A stretch of 33,592 bases of DNA, taken from Gammaproteobacteria bacterium. Its GTDB lineage: Bacteria; Pseudomonadota; Gammaproteobacteria; Eutrophobiales; Eutrophobiaceae. Each line of letters starts with the position of its first letter. Within the stretch, counting starts at the first letter, position 1. Location of the stretch: NCBI GenBank assembly GCA_026709915.1, contig JAPORZ010000030.1, forward strand, positions 1-33,592, written 5' to 3'. A program made the translations under genes and the position numbers. The notes below the pieces were generated by a model. It did no database searches. It saw nothing but the letters and a program-made list of their open reading frames with translations, and was not told where the DNA came from. This document shows, one piece after another, positions 1 to 8,301 of this stretch.

Positions 1-32
1 AAAAAAACATGCAGTCCCGCCTCTCAACGGGC

Positions 33-38
33 TATAAT
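33..38 (+). promoter_or_regulatory. Candidate -10 box for the small-protein/efflux operon
   Basis: A perfect TATAAT lies at 33-38, about 85 bases before the first start codon. No good -35 hexamer is visible 16-18 bases upstream, so this is a half-supported promoter. If used, transcription would start near 45, immediately before the palindromic repeat at 46-76. Confidence 0.4.
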
Positions 39-45
39 CACTCTT

Positions 46-76
46 GGGCACCTCTAAAAATTAGAGGTCACCTCTT
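46..76. repeat. Short copy of the ACCTCTAAA palindromic repeat
   Basis: The segment holds GGGCACCTCTAA, AAA and then TTAGAGGT, followed directly by CACCTCT, so it contains one whole small palindrome and the start of a second (AGAGGTCACCTCT is itself symmetric). Its left arm equals the first hairpin of the long copy at 8116-8274. It sits in the presumed 5' leader of the efflux operon, between the TATAAT at 33-38 and the ribosome site at about 111. Confidence 0.75.
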
Positions 77-123
77 GAAATTCAAAACAAAGGAGTCGTC
101 ACGGATTCCGGGAGATAATACAG

Positions 124-414
124 ATGGACAAACAGACCATACACCTGATAACGCTGATCATAGCCATTATAGGCTCCAACGCTTGGAGCCATGCCAACCT
201 GTCCGGGCGCATCGGCGCGGTGGAAGACAGGCTGTCCGTTAGGATCAGTGAGGTAGAGAACAGCCTGTCTGATCGGATTGCTGCTTTGGAGACACGCGTA
301 GACAACATAGACAAGCGCCTTGTTATCGTGGAAACCAGCCTGAAGGCCAACAACCAGTATATTGCCAGTTTCCTCGGTCAACGGTTGCTGCGCGCTGACA
401 TTCCCGGCGAGTAG
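124..414 (+). CDS. Small membrane-anchored coiled-coil protein, hypothetical
   Basis: I do not recognise this 96-residue protein. Residues 6-20 form one hydrophobic segment suitable as a membrane anchor. Residues about 29-61 are three consecutive 11-residue repeats, each beginning R-I (RIGAVEDRLSV, RISEVENSLSD, RIAALETRVDN), followed by a less regular fourth stretch. Such hendecad spacing is typical of long helical coiled coils. The start is supported by GGGAG 9 bases upstream of ATG. Its 3' end overlaps the longest reading of the following efflux lipoprotein gene, so the two are probably co-transcribed. A role in the efflux operon is only an inference from position. Confidence 0.7.
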   Translation: MDKQTIHLITLIIAIIGSNAWSHANLSGRIGAVEDRLSVRISEVENSLSDRIAALETRVDNIDKRLVIVETSLKANNQYIASFLGQRLLRADIPGE

Positions 415-1825
415 TAACGGGCTCCATTGTCTCAAGGGTTTTATTCTGACCCCAGCTATCATTCCACAATTATTTGTCCTCATTGCGGCTTTGTTCCTGG
501 CCGGGTGCGCGGGCTCTGCCGTCTCGCCCGAAGTGCGGGAGCGGGACTTGCCAGAAAGCTGGCGCGGGGTGGCTGAGTATGGCGCGGTTCAGGACGGTTG
601 GCTGGCTGAGCTGGGTAGCGCCCGGCTTGACGAACTGGTGGCCACTGCCATGGCACAAAATTACCAGTTGGCGCAACTGGCTGCGGAGGTTGCCGCGGCG
701 CGGCAGGCGGTCAGCGTCAGCGGCGCGGCGCGCTGGCCGCAACTGAACCTGACGTTTGATTCCTCGCGCCGGCGCGTCATCAGCAACCAGTTCGGCATCA
801 CGCGCACAGCCAGCAACTTTGAGATCGGCGCCGACCTGTCCTGGGAAATTGATGCCTGGGGCAGGCTGCGGGACGCAGAGCGGCAGGCCGGCCTGAACCT
901 GCTGGCCGCGCAGGCGCGTTATGAGGCGGCCCGGCGCCAGGTGGCCGGCAATGTGGCGCGGGCCTGGTTCAACGTAATCGGCGCCGGGGAGTTGCTGGCG
1001 CTGCTGCGCGAGCGCCTGGCGAACCTGGAAGAGGACCTGGATATTATCGAAAGCGCCTACAACCAGGGCTTGACCGGGGCGCTGGACGTTTACCTGGCCC
1101 GCGCCAACACCGACCAGGAGCGCGCCCGTATCGCCGCCCAGGAGCAAACATTATCGGAACACCAGGTGGCGCTGCAATTACTGCTGGGCGCCTACCCGGA
1201 CGGGAACATGACAACCGGCGCAACGCTGCCGATTATTGCAACGCCCGTCCCCGCGGGCCTGCCGTCGGAACTCATCAGCCGCCGGCCGGACTTGCAGCAG
1301 GCCTGGGCCAACCTGTTGGCGCGGGACGCGGCGGTGGCGATCGCACACAAGCAACGCTTCCCGCGCCTGGCGCTGGCGGCGTCCGGCGGTGATGTCTCGC
1401 AAGACCTGGATAGCCTGCTGAACGGCACCCCGCTGGCCTGGTCGATACTCGGTAACCTGACCCAGCCGTTGTTCAACGCCGGCCGCCTGAGAGCGCAGGA
1501 GCAACAGGCCCGTGCGCGCTTGACGCAGGCCGAACATCAATACCTGGAAAATCTGTACCGGGCCTTCTCCGAAGTGGAAAACGCCCTCAGCCGCGCCCGC
1601 GCGCTACAAACCCGCTACCAGGTTACCCTGGCTGCGGAAAAAAATGCCGTGGCGGCGCTGACCCTGGCGTTTGCCCAATACCAGCGCGGCCTGGTCCCTT
1701 ATACCACGGCGCTGGAAGCGCAGCGCCGGGCTTTTGATATACAATCGGGGGTGATCGAATTACGCAACCAGCTGTTGCAGAACCGCATTACCCTGTATCT
1801 GGCCCTGGGTGGCAACTTTGGTTAA
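362..1825 (+). CDS. RND efflux outer-membrane lipoprotein (NodT/OprM-like, TolC superfamily)
   Basis: This is the outer-membrane channel of a tripartite RND efflux system; it would trimerise and span the outer membrane and periplasm. A hydrophobic signal segment ends in the lipobox LAGC, with the lipid-bearing cysteine encoded at 506-508. The rest shows the family pattern of two related halves rich in helical A/Q/R/L stretches, with the usual SRRPDLQQA and LTQPLFNAGRLRAQ signatures. The start is uncertain: the longest reading begins with TTG at 362 and overlaps the preceding gene, while ATT at 443 has AAGGG just upstream and would give a normal-length signal peptide. No in-frame ATG precedes the lipobox. 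The fusion protein gene starts 7 bases after the stop, as expected of an operon. Confidence 0.92.
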   Translation: MPVSSVNGCCALTFPASSNGLHCLKGFILTPAIIPQLFVLIAALFLAGCAGSAVSPEVRERDLPESWRGVAEYGAVQDGWLAELGSARLDELVATAMAQNYQLAQLAAEVAAARQAVSVSGAARWPQLNLTFDSSRRRVISNQFGITRTASNFEIGADLSWEIDAWGRLRDAERQAGLNLLAAQARYEAARRQVAGNVARAWFNVIGAGELLALLRERLANLEEDLDIIESAYNQGLTGALDVYLARANTDQERARIAAQEQTLSEHQVALQLLLGAYPDGNMTTGATLPIIATPVPAGLPSELISRRPDLQQAWANLLARDAAVAIAHKQRFPRLALAASGGDVSQDLDSLLNGTPLAWSILGNLTQPLFNAGRLRAQEQQARARLTQAEHQYLENLYRAFSEVENALSRARALQTRYQVTLAAEKNAVAALTLAFAQYQRGLVPYTTALEAQRRAFDIQSGVIELRNQLLQNRITLYLALGGNFG

Positions 1826-1832
1826 GACGACA

Positions 1833-3032
1833 ATGAGCAAACTGGCTCCCATTATTATCCTGGCTGCGCTGGCCGGTCTGGCTTACCTGATCCTGCACAA
1901 CCCACCTCAGGCAGAGCGGGCGCCGGCGCCGGCCGCGCCGCAACTGAGCGTAGCTGTGCTGGAGCTGGAACGGCGGCCGTATCGCGTGCTGTTGCAGAGT
2001 TACGGCACCGTGCAGCCGCGTACCCGCAGTATGCTGGTGGCGCAGGTGTTCGGGGAGATCACGTCCATCAACGACAGCCTGCGAACAGGCGGTTTTTTCG
2101 AGCAAGGCGAGGTATTGCTCAACATCGACCGGCGCGATTACCTGGCCAATGTCAAAATTGCCGAAGGCTCGCTGTTGGACGCCAAACAGGCGCTGATCCA
2201 GGAACAGGCCCGGGCCGCGCAGGCGCTGGAAGACTGGCAACGGCTGGGCAATCAGGGGCAGGCGCCGGCCCTGGTGCTGCGCCAGCCGCAACTAGCCGCG
2301 GCCGAGGCGCGCGTGGCGTCGGCGCAGTCCACGCTGGACAAGGCGCGCCTGGAACTGGAACGCACCCGGGTGGTGGCGCCCTATGCCGGGCGGGTGATGA
2401 ACAAACTGGTGGACCAGGGCCAGGTGGTGAACAGAAACTCGTCGCTGGCGGAGATCTACGCGGTGGATTACGTGGAAGTGCGCCTGCCGCTGCGCAATCG
2501 CGACCTGCCCTTTATCGACCTGCCCGAAAACTACCGGTTTGAAACCGGGGCTACACCCCCCGGCCCGCGCGTGACGCTCCGTTCCGAACTGGGCGATGGG
2601 GCTGGCTGGTCGGGCCGGGTGGTGCGCACCGAAGGCGCCATTGACGAGCGCGCCCGGCAACTGCATGTGGTGGCGCAGATAGATGACCCCTTCGGCATTC
2701 ACGCGCGCGCCGGGGCGCCGTTGAAAATAGGCCAGTACGTCACCGCCGAAGTGGAGGGCACACTGCTGCACGACGCCCTGTTAATCCCGACCGGGGCGAT
2801 TTACCAGGGCGGTTACGTTTATATCGTGGCAGACGGGATATTGCAGCGGCGCGATATTGAGATCGCCTGGCAGAACCAGACCGAGGCGCTGGTCGCAAGC
2901 GGCCTTGAACAAGGTGAACTGCTGGCGCTGACGCCGCTGGGCCAGGTCACCTCCGGGGTGCGCGTGACGGTTTCAAAACAACCGCCCCGGGCGGCGCGCG
3001 CGGCCGCCGGCCAGCCGGCAGCGCAACCCTAA
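1833..3032 (+). CDS. RND efflux periplasmic adaptor (membrane fusion protein, HlyD/AcrA family)
   Basis: The 399-residue protein would link the inner-membrane pump to the outer-membrane channel. An N-terminal hydrophobic segment (about residues 3-20) acts as anchor or signal. It is followed by a barrel/lipoyl half, a coiled-coil hairpin rich in A, Q, E and R (about residues 110-175), the typical VVAPYAGRV return strand and a C-terminal beta-barrel region. The N-terminus has no cysteine lipobox. I chose ATG at 1833 over the upstream GTG at 1809 because the latter lies inside the previous gene. The pump gene begins 17 bases after the stop. Confidence 0.93.
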   Translation: MSKLAPIIILAALAGLAYLILHNPPQAERAPAPAAPQLSVAVLELERRPYRVLLQSYGTVQPRTRSMLVAQVFGEITSINDSLRTGGFFEQGEVLLNIDRRDYLANVKIAEGSLLDAKQALIQEQARAAQALEDWQRLGNQGQAPALVLRQPQLAAAEARVASAQSTLDKARLELERTRVVAPYAGRVMNKLVDQGQVVNRNSSLAEIYAVDYVEVRLPLRNRDLPFIDLPENYRFETGATPPGPRVTLRSELGDGAGWSGRVVRTEGAIDERARQLHVVAQIDDPFGIHARAGAPLKIGQYVTAEVEGTLLHDALLIPTGAIYQGGYVYIVADGILQRRDIEIAWQNQTEALVASGLEQGELLALTPLGQVTSGVRVTVSKQPPRAARAAAGQPAAQP

Positions 3033-3049
3033 CGCATGAACAACCACAC

Positions 3050-6000
3050 ATGATCGACTGGTTTGCCCGGAATCACGTCGCCGCCAACCTGTTGCTGTTC
3101 AGCATCATTCTCGGCGGCCTGTATTCGCTCAATACCTCGTTGCTGCTGGACATGTTTCCGGAAACCGAACCGGATGTCATCACCGTATCCGTACCGTTGC
3201 GCGGCGCCACCCCGGAAGACCTGGAGCTGGGCGTCGCCATCCGTATTGAGGAAGCGGTGCAAGACCTGGAAGGCATTGATGAGATTGTCAGCCGTTCCGT
3301 GGAGGGCAGCACCTCGGTCAGCATAGAAGTGGATTCCGATTATGACCCGCGCGCCTTGCTCAATGATGTCAAGAACCGGGTCGATTCCATCAACACGTTT
3401 CCCGCCGATACCGAAAAACCGGTGGTCAGCCTCGGGCAGCGCACCCGCTCGGTCATCTCGGTGGTGGTTGCGGGCGCCTATCAGGAACAGGAAATCCGCG
3501 GTTTTGCCGAGCAGGTGCGCGATGAGCTGCTGCGTATCGACGGCATTACCCAGGTCTCGCTGGATGCGGTGAGAAACTACGAAATCAGCATCGAGGCGTC
3601 CCAGGATAGTTTGCGTGAATTTCAACTGACCCTGGCGGACATTGCCCAGGCGGTACAGCGCAGTTCGCTGGATGTCTCTGCCGGCAACGTGCGCACCGAT
3701 GGCGGCGATGTGCTTATCCGCGCCAAGGGTCAGGCCTACCGGCGCGCCGAGTTCGAAGATATTGTGGTCAAGACCAACCCGGACGGCAGCATCATACGCG
3801 TGGCCGATGTCGCCACGGTCAACGACGGTTTTCAGGAAGTGCTGCTGAAAGCCGGCTTTAACGGCGAGTTTGCCGCGGTCGTGCAGGTTTACCGGATCGG
3901 TAACCAGGACGTCATCGACATTGCCGACAAGGTCAAGCATTACATCGCCGGCAAGCAGGCGACACTGCCGGCCGGCATTACCCTGGGCTACTGGAACGAC
4001 AGGTCGCAGTACTTAAAGGCGCGGCTCGGCACCTTGTTGCAGAATGGCATACAGGGCGGCATCCTGGTAATCCTGCTGCTGGCAATGTTTCTCAGGCCGG
4101 CGGTGGCGCTGTGGGTCTTCATCGGCATTCCCGCCAGTTTCTTAGGTGCGCTGATCATCATGCCGTTGAGTGGCGTCACCATAAACATGATCAGCCTGTT
4201 CGGGTTCATCATCGTGCTGGGTATCGTCGTGGACGATGCCATCGTCACCGGCGAGAACATCTATGCGCGCCTGCGTCGGGGCGAGGACCCTCTGCAAGCC
4301 TCCATACAAGGCACCAGACAGGTGGCGGTGCCGGTCACCTTCGGCATCCTCACCACCATCGCCGCCTTCAGCCCGTTGGCCTTTGTAGAAGGGCGCATGG
4401 GTGATTTCATGGGGGCGATACCGGCCGTGGTCATTCCGTGTCTGCTGTTTTCCTTAATCGAGTCGAAACTGGTATTGCCGGCGCACCTGAAAACCGTCAG
4501 GGTACGCAACAGCGACGCCACGCTAACCGGCTTCAGTGGCTTTCAGCAGCGTTTTGCCGACGGCTTTGAACGCTGCATACTGGACTATTACCGGCCACTG
4601 TTACGTTTTGCTCTGGCGCACCGTTACTCGGTTATCGCCGCTTTCCTGGGCGTGTTGCTGATCACGCTGGCGCTGGTGCTGAGCGGCTGGGCCAAATTCG
4701 TCTTTTTCCCCCGCATTGAAGGGGACACGGCCATCGTCACTCTGACCATGCCGGCCGGCACCCCATTCGAGGTCACCGACCGGCACATGCAACGCATCAC
4801 CGGGGCGGCCTTTGACCTGCAGCGCAAACACACCAACGGCGCCGGCGGGGAGTCACTGATACGCAATATCCTGTCCACCACCGGCTCGGCCGGCATGAGG
4901 ATGGGCGGCGGCCCGGCCACGGGCGCTGCCGGCGGCGGCGATAATCGCGGCCAGGTCATGATCGAGACCGTTCCTTCCGACGCACGCCGCACCGACGTGA
5001 GCACCACTGATCTGCTACGGGAATGGCGCCGCGCGGTCGGCGTCATTCCCGGGGCCGAATCCCTGACTTATCGCGCCGAACTGATCCGCACCGGCGACCC
5101 GCTCGATATCCGGTTCAGCGGTCATTCGCTGGAGACACTGGCAGAGCTCGGCGAGCAGGTCAAACAGCGTCTGGCCACCTACCCCACCGTGTTCGATATC
5201 GCCGATAGCCTGTCCGACGGCAAGGAAGAAATACAGATTGAACTGACCCCACAAGGTCACGTGCTGGGGCTGACCCGCGCCGCCATTGCCAGCCAGGTCA
5301 GCCAGGCCTTTCGCGGCTTTGAGGCGCAACGCATTCAGCGTGGGCGCGATGATATCCGCGTCATCGTGCGCCTGCCCAGAGAGGAACGTAGCGTCACGTC
5401 CACCCTGGATGAGTATCTGATCACCACCCCGGAGGGCCGGCGGGTGCCACTGGCTCATGTAGCCACCCTGACGCCGGGCAAAGGCCCGTCCGCCATCAAG
5501 CGCATCAACCGCTACCGCACCATGAACGTCACCGCCGATGTTGACAAGGAAGAAACCAACATGACGGTGTTGAAGGCCGACCTCGATGCCTACCTGCAAA
5601 CGCTGTTGCAGAACTATCCCGGCGTCACCTACACACTGGAAGGCGAGGCCCGGGAACAACGCCGCTCCTTCGAAAGCCTGCAATGGGGGATGATCGCCGT
5701 GCTGTTTGTGATCTACATGTTGCTGGCGCTGCCGTTGAAATCATATATTCAACCCCTGATCGTCATGTCGGTCATCCCGTTCGGCATCATCGGCGCCGTG
5801 TGGGGACACTGGATCATGGGACGCGACCTGACCTTTCCGAGTATGCTGGGCCTGATGGCGCTGACCGGCGTGGTCGTCAACGACAGCCTGGTGCTGGTGG
5901 ATTTTATCAATCAGCAAAAGGCCCAGGGCAAAACCACCCTGGAAGCAGTGTTGAATGCCGGCGTGGCCCGCTTCCGGGCGGTGCTGCTGACCTCACTGAC

Positions 6001-6205
6001 CACCTTCTTCGGCCTGCTGCCGTTGCTGTTCGAGAAGTCGGTACAGGCACAGTTCCTGATCCCCATGGGCATCTCGCTGGCCTTCGGCATCCTGTTCGCA
6101 ACCCTCATCACGCTCATCATGATCCCGGTAAACGTCATCATCGCCGACGACCTGCGGCGCCTGCTGTCGATACCTCCCACTCCGCGCAGGCAGGAATCTG
6201 CATAG
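3050..6205 (+). CDS. RND efflux pump, inner-membrane permease (AcrB/HAE-type)
   Basis: At 1051 residues this has the usual RND length: twelve membrane helices with two large periplasmic loops. The proton-relay helix 4 reads GIVVDDAIVTGENI with the family's acidic pair, and helix 10 reads GVVVNDSLVLVDFIN. Both halves begin with a helix followed by a long porter domain. The acidic pair and the absence of metal-pump signatures argue for a drug/hydrophobe exporter rather than a CzcA-type metal pump, but the substrate cannot be read from sequence. A glycine-rich stretch (GMRMGGGPATGAAGGG, about residues 620-635) lies in the second periplasmic loop. The gene ends convergently with trmJ, 28 bases apart. 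Confidence 0.95.
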   Translation: MIDWFARNHVAANLLLFSIILGGLYSLNTSLLLDMFPETEPDVITVSVPLRGATPEDLELGVAIRIEEAVQDLEGIDEIVSRSVEGSTSVSIEVDSDYDPRALLNDVKNRVDSINTFPADTEKPVVSLGQRTRSVISVVVAGAYQEQEIRGFAEQVRDELLRIDGITQVSLDAVRNYEISIEASQDSLREFQLTLADIAQAVQRSSLDVSAGNVRTDGGDVLIRAKGQAYRRAEFEDIVVKTNPDGSIIRVADVATVNDGFQEVLLKAGFNGEFAAVVQVYRIGNQDVIDIADKVKHYIAGKQATLPAGITLGYWNDRSQYLKARLGTLLQNGIQGGILVILLLAMFLRPAVALWVFIGIPASFLGALIIMPLSGVTINMISLFGFIIVLGIVVDDAIVTGENIYARLRRGEDPLQASIQGTRQVAVPVTFGILTTIAAFSPLAFVEGRMGDFMGAIPAVVIPCLLFSLIESKLVLPAHLKTVRVRNSDATLTGFSGFQQRFADGFERCILDYYRPLLRFALAHRYSVIAAFLGVLLITLALVLSGWAKFVFFPRIEGDTAIVTLTMPAGTPFEVTDRHMQRITGAAFDLQRKHTNGAGGESLIRNILSTTGSAGMRMGGGPATGAAGGGDNRGQVMIETVPSDARRTDVSTTDLLREWRRAVGVIPGAESLTYRAELIRTGDPLDIRFSGHSLETLAELGEQVKQRLATYPTVFDIADSLSDGKEEIQIELTPQGHVLGLTRAAIASQVSQAFRGFEAQRIQRGRDDIRVIVRLPREERSVTSTLDEYLITTPEGRRVPLAHVATLTPGKGPSAIKRINRYRTMNVTADVDKEETNMTVLKADLDAYLQTLLQNYPGVTYTLEGEAREQRRSFESLQWGMIAVLFVIYMLLALPLKSYIQPLIVMSVIPFGIIGAVWGHWIMGRDLTFPSMLGLMALTGVVVNDSLVLVDFINQQKAQGKTTLEAVLNAGVARFRAVLLTSLTTFFGLLPLLFEKSVQAQFLIPMGISLAFGILFATLITLIMIPVNVIIADDLRRLLSIPPTPRRQESA

Positions 6206-6233
6206 GGCGGCAGCTATACGCCATTCCGTTTGC

Positions 6234-7025
6234 TTAACCCCTGCTGTTCCCGATTGCCGTCAGGATTCCCCGCAGGATATTATATTCGTTGCTGTCAAGC
6301 CGGGCGCGGTTGAACAGGCGGCGCAGGCGGCGCATCAGGTGGCGGGGTTTTTTGCGGTCGAGGTAACCGACCCGGTCCAGGGTTTGTTCAAGATGTTCAT
6401 ACAGGTACTCCATGTCTTTGGTCGTTACCGGGGCTACAGTGCCATCATCACCGGGGGACGCATTAACGTCCGTGTCCGGTGCTGCGGGTCGTGGCCCGGC
6501 GCCTGCGGAGACACCTGTTAATCCGTCCTCAGCCGCGGCGGCCCGGGCCAGACGCTGCTTGTTGATCTCATAACAGATGATCTGCACCGCTGCGGCAATA
6601 TTCAACGAGGCAAAGTCGGCGTTGGTCGGTATGCGGATCATGGCATGGCAGACTTCCAGTTGCTCGTTGGACAGGCCGGAACTCTCGCGCCCGAACAGGA
6701 TGGCCGCGCCGCCGCCGTTGCCAACCTGATCGAGTATCTGAGTGGCGGCGGTTTCCGGCGTGACTTCCGGCCAGGCGATGCTGCGGGTGCGGGCGCTGGC
6801 GCCGAATACCAGCGCGCAATCTGCCACCGCGTCTTCCAGGCTGGAGAACACTTCGGCCCGGGCCAAAAGGTCGTCCGCGCCCGCAGCCCGGGCCGTGCAC
6901 TCGGCGCTGGGAAAACGCTGCGGGGATACCAGCGTCAAGCGCTCCAGGCCCATGGTTTTCATGGCCCTGGCGCCGGCGCCGATATTGCCGGGGTGGGTGG
7001 TATCTACCAGAACGATCTTTATCAT
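6234..7025 (-). CDS. trmJ: tRNA (cytidine/uridine-32-2'-O)-methyltransferase TrmJ
   Basis: A SPOUT-class RNA methyltransferase that would methylate the ribose of nucleotide 32 in the tRNA anticodon loop using S-adenosylmethionine. Diagnostic segments are NIGAGARAMKTMGL near the N-terminus, GRESSGLSN in the middle and IPTNADFASLNIAAAVQI, which together form the knotted cofactor site. A low-complexity linker rich in A, G, P, D and T (about residues 175-205) separates the catalytic domain from a C-terminal helical extension containing the LMRRLRRLFNRARLD motif. The linker is the main oddity and is probably flexible. It is transcribed divergently from suhB. Confidence 0.93.
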   Translation of the reverse strand: MIKIVLVDTTHPGNIGAGARAMKTMGLERLTLVSPQRFPSAECTARAAGADDLLARAEVFSSLEDAVADCALVFGASARTRSIAWPEVTPETAATQILDQVGNGGGAAILFGRESSGLSNEQLEVCHAMIRIPTNADFASLNIAAAVQIICYEINKQRLARAAAAEDGLTGVSAGAGPRPAAPDTDVNASPGDDGTVAPVTTKDMEYLYEHLEQTLDRVGYLDRKKPRHLMRRLRRLFNRARLDSNEYNILRGILTAIGNSRG

Positions 7026-7032
7026 CGGCGTT

Positions 7033-7062
7033 ATTGTAAACCAGTTACAATGACTCTTTTAT
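7033..7062. promoter_or_regulatory. Palindrome and candidate promoter between trmJ and suhB
   Basis: ATTGTAA at 7033-7039 and TTACAAT at 7045-7051 form a perfect 7-bp inverted repeat around ACCAG. On the plus strand TTGTAA (7034-7039), a 17-base spacer and TTTTAT (7057-7062) could serve as -35 and -10 for suhB. The palindrome would then overlap the promoter, as an operator or as back-to-back -35 boxes for the divergent genes. Confidence 0.35.
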
Positions 7063-7079
7063 GGTTACTGGAGCAAACT

Positions 7080-7859
7080 ATGCACCCGATGTTGAACATG
7101 GGTATCCGCGCGGTGCGTGCCGCCGGTGATTATATCGTCCGTTGCATGGAACGCATGCACGGCATTGAAGTGATTACGAAGAGTCGCAATGACTTTGTCA
7201 GTGACGTGGACCGGCGCGCCGAGGCTATCATCATCGATGTCTTGCACAAGGCCTATCCCGGTCACGCCATTTTAGCCGAAGAGAGCGGCGCGCAAGGGGA
7301 CAGTGAGTATCGCTGGATCATCGACCCTCTGGATGGCACTACAAATTACCTGCACGGCTTCCCACAGTTTGCGGTGTCGCTGGCGCTGGAGCACAAAGGC
7401 GTGCTCGACCAGGGCATTGTTTACGACCCGTTACGCCAGGAGCTGTTCACCGCCAGCAGGGGAGACGGCGCACACCTGGACGGCCGCCGCATTCGGGTGA
7501 CCCGCAGGGATACCCTGGACGGCGCGCTCATCGGCACCGGCTTTCCGTTTCGGACACTGGATAAAATGGACAACTACATCGGCATCTTCAGGGAACTGAC
7601 CCAAGTTACCGCCGGCATCAGACGCCCCGGCGCGGCGGCGCTGGATCTGGCTTATGTCGCCGCCGGACGCCTCGATGGTTTCTGGGAATACGGCCTGGAA
7701 CTCTGGGACATTGCCGCCGGCGCCCTGCTCATCCGCGAAGCCGGCGGCTACATCAGCGACATGGATAGCGGCGAGCCCTGGCGCAATTCAAGCAATGTCG
7801 TGGCCGGTAACCCGGTGCTGCATGACCGCTTGCTGGAGATTATCCGCAAGCAGTGCTAA
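7080..7859 (+). CDS. suhB: Inositol-1-monophosphatase family protein SuhB
   Basis: A 259-residue Mg2+-dependent phosphatase of the inositol monophosphatase family; in gammaproteobacteria SuhB also takes part in ribosomal RNA transcription complexes. The metal-site motifs are complete: EES at residues 67-69, WIIDPLDGTTN with the two acidic ligands at residues 82 and 85, and ELWDIAAGALLIREAGG near the C-terminus. The reading frame stays open upstream through trmJ, but ATG at 7080 gives the usual family N-terminus (MHPMLNMGIRAVRAAG) and follows a CTGGAG ribosome site. The neighbouring trmJ is its common genomic partner. Confidence 0.95.
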   Translation: MHPMLNMGIRAVRAAGDYIVRCMERMHGIEVITKSRNDFVSDVDRRAEAIIIDVLHKAYPGHAILAEESGAQGDSEYRWIIDPLDGTTNYLHGFPQFAVSLALEHKGVLDQGIVYDPLRQELFTASRGDGAHLDGRRIRVTRRDTLDGALIGTGFPFRTLDKMDNYIGIFRELTQVTAGIRRPGAAALDLAYVAAGRLDGFWEYGLELWDIAAGALLIREAGGYISDMDSGEPWRNSSNVVAGNPVLHDRLLEIIRKQC

Positions 7860-8083
7860 ACTGGCGGCTTGCTTTTAGATGCGCCCTTGTGCTCTTCACA
7901 GCAATAGTAGCGCGCCGCGTGTTTGACCGCAGAGTTATGCGGGACGTAAGTCTGACAATAATCGCATTGCACCATTTTCGCGATATGTTTTTCATCCTGC
8001 CGGGGCAGTTTTTTGGAGAACAGCCGCGTCAACAGGGCAACCAGCAAGACCAGCGACAGGATAATAATCAACAGGCGTAGCAA
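7856..8083 (-). CDS. Small zinc-ribbon-like membrane protein (PP0621-type)
   Basis: A 75-residue protein with one N-terminal membrane helix (LLIIILSLVLLVALL) and a C-terminal cysteine cluster, VQCDYCQTYVPHNSA...YYCCEEH, that resembles a small zinc ribbon. This matches the short PP0621-type proteins of proteobacteria, whose function I do not know. I chose TTG at 8083 because AGAGGT lies 9 bases upstream. The frame also stays open to a GTG at 8125, but that start would lie inside the structured repeat. The 3' end overlaps the suhB stop codon by 4 bases on the opposite strand. Confidence 0.75.
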   Translation of the reverse strand: MLRLLIIILSLVLLVALLTRLFSKKLPRQDEKHIAKMVQCDYCQTYVPHNSAVKHAARYYCCEEHKGASKSKPPV

Positions 8084-8115
8084 CGCGTGACAACCTCTAC
8101 TATTCAAACAAAGCG

Positions 8116-8274
8116 TTAAGGGCACCTCTAAAAATTAGAGGTGCCCGTGCAGTATAGGGATATACTGCCATTTTTAATCACGTAAGTGATTGAAAATGAA
8201 GGAAACGGAAAATCGCATTTTTCCGTTTCCGTCTCTAAAAATGCCACGGAGGGCATTTTTAGAGGTTACTTTAA
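8116..8274 (+). repeat. Long structured repeat, copy 1, five consecutive hairpins (sucC leader)
   Basis: Five hairpins follow one another. H1 is at 8120-8146 (12 bp, AAA loop). H2 is at 8149-8168 (8 bp, GGGA loop). H3 is at 8169-8198 (13 bp, GTAA loop, one G-U pair). H4 is at 8201-8230 (12 bp, 6-base loop). H5 is at 8233-8264 (13 bp, ACGGAG loop). The ends TTAAGGGCACCTCTAAA and TTTAGAGGTTACTTTAA match as inverted repeats at 14 of 17 positions. The same element occurs on the other strand at 28023-28194 with compensating changes in its stems. It ends 27 bases before the sucC ATG. Whether it is a mobile repeat, a transcribed RNA or a regulatory leader is not settled by the sequence alone. Confidence 0.85.
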
Positions 8275-8301
8275 TAATACCGTACCAGGAGTATTGAGGA
8301 A

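Noticed and set aside
6645-7079. N-terminal extension of SuhB
   Set aside because: The frame is open through trmJ, but this part is a shadow of trmJ and the protein family begins at the ATG at 7080.
8116-8274. CRISPR-like array or riboswitch of a known class
   Set aside because: The hairpins differ in sequence and there are no spacers. No known riboswitch core that I recognise is present, and a second copy in another context favours a repeat family.
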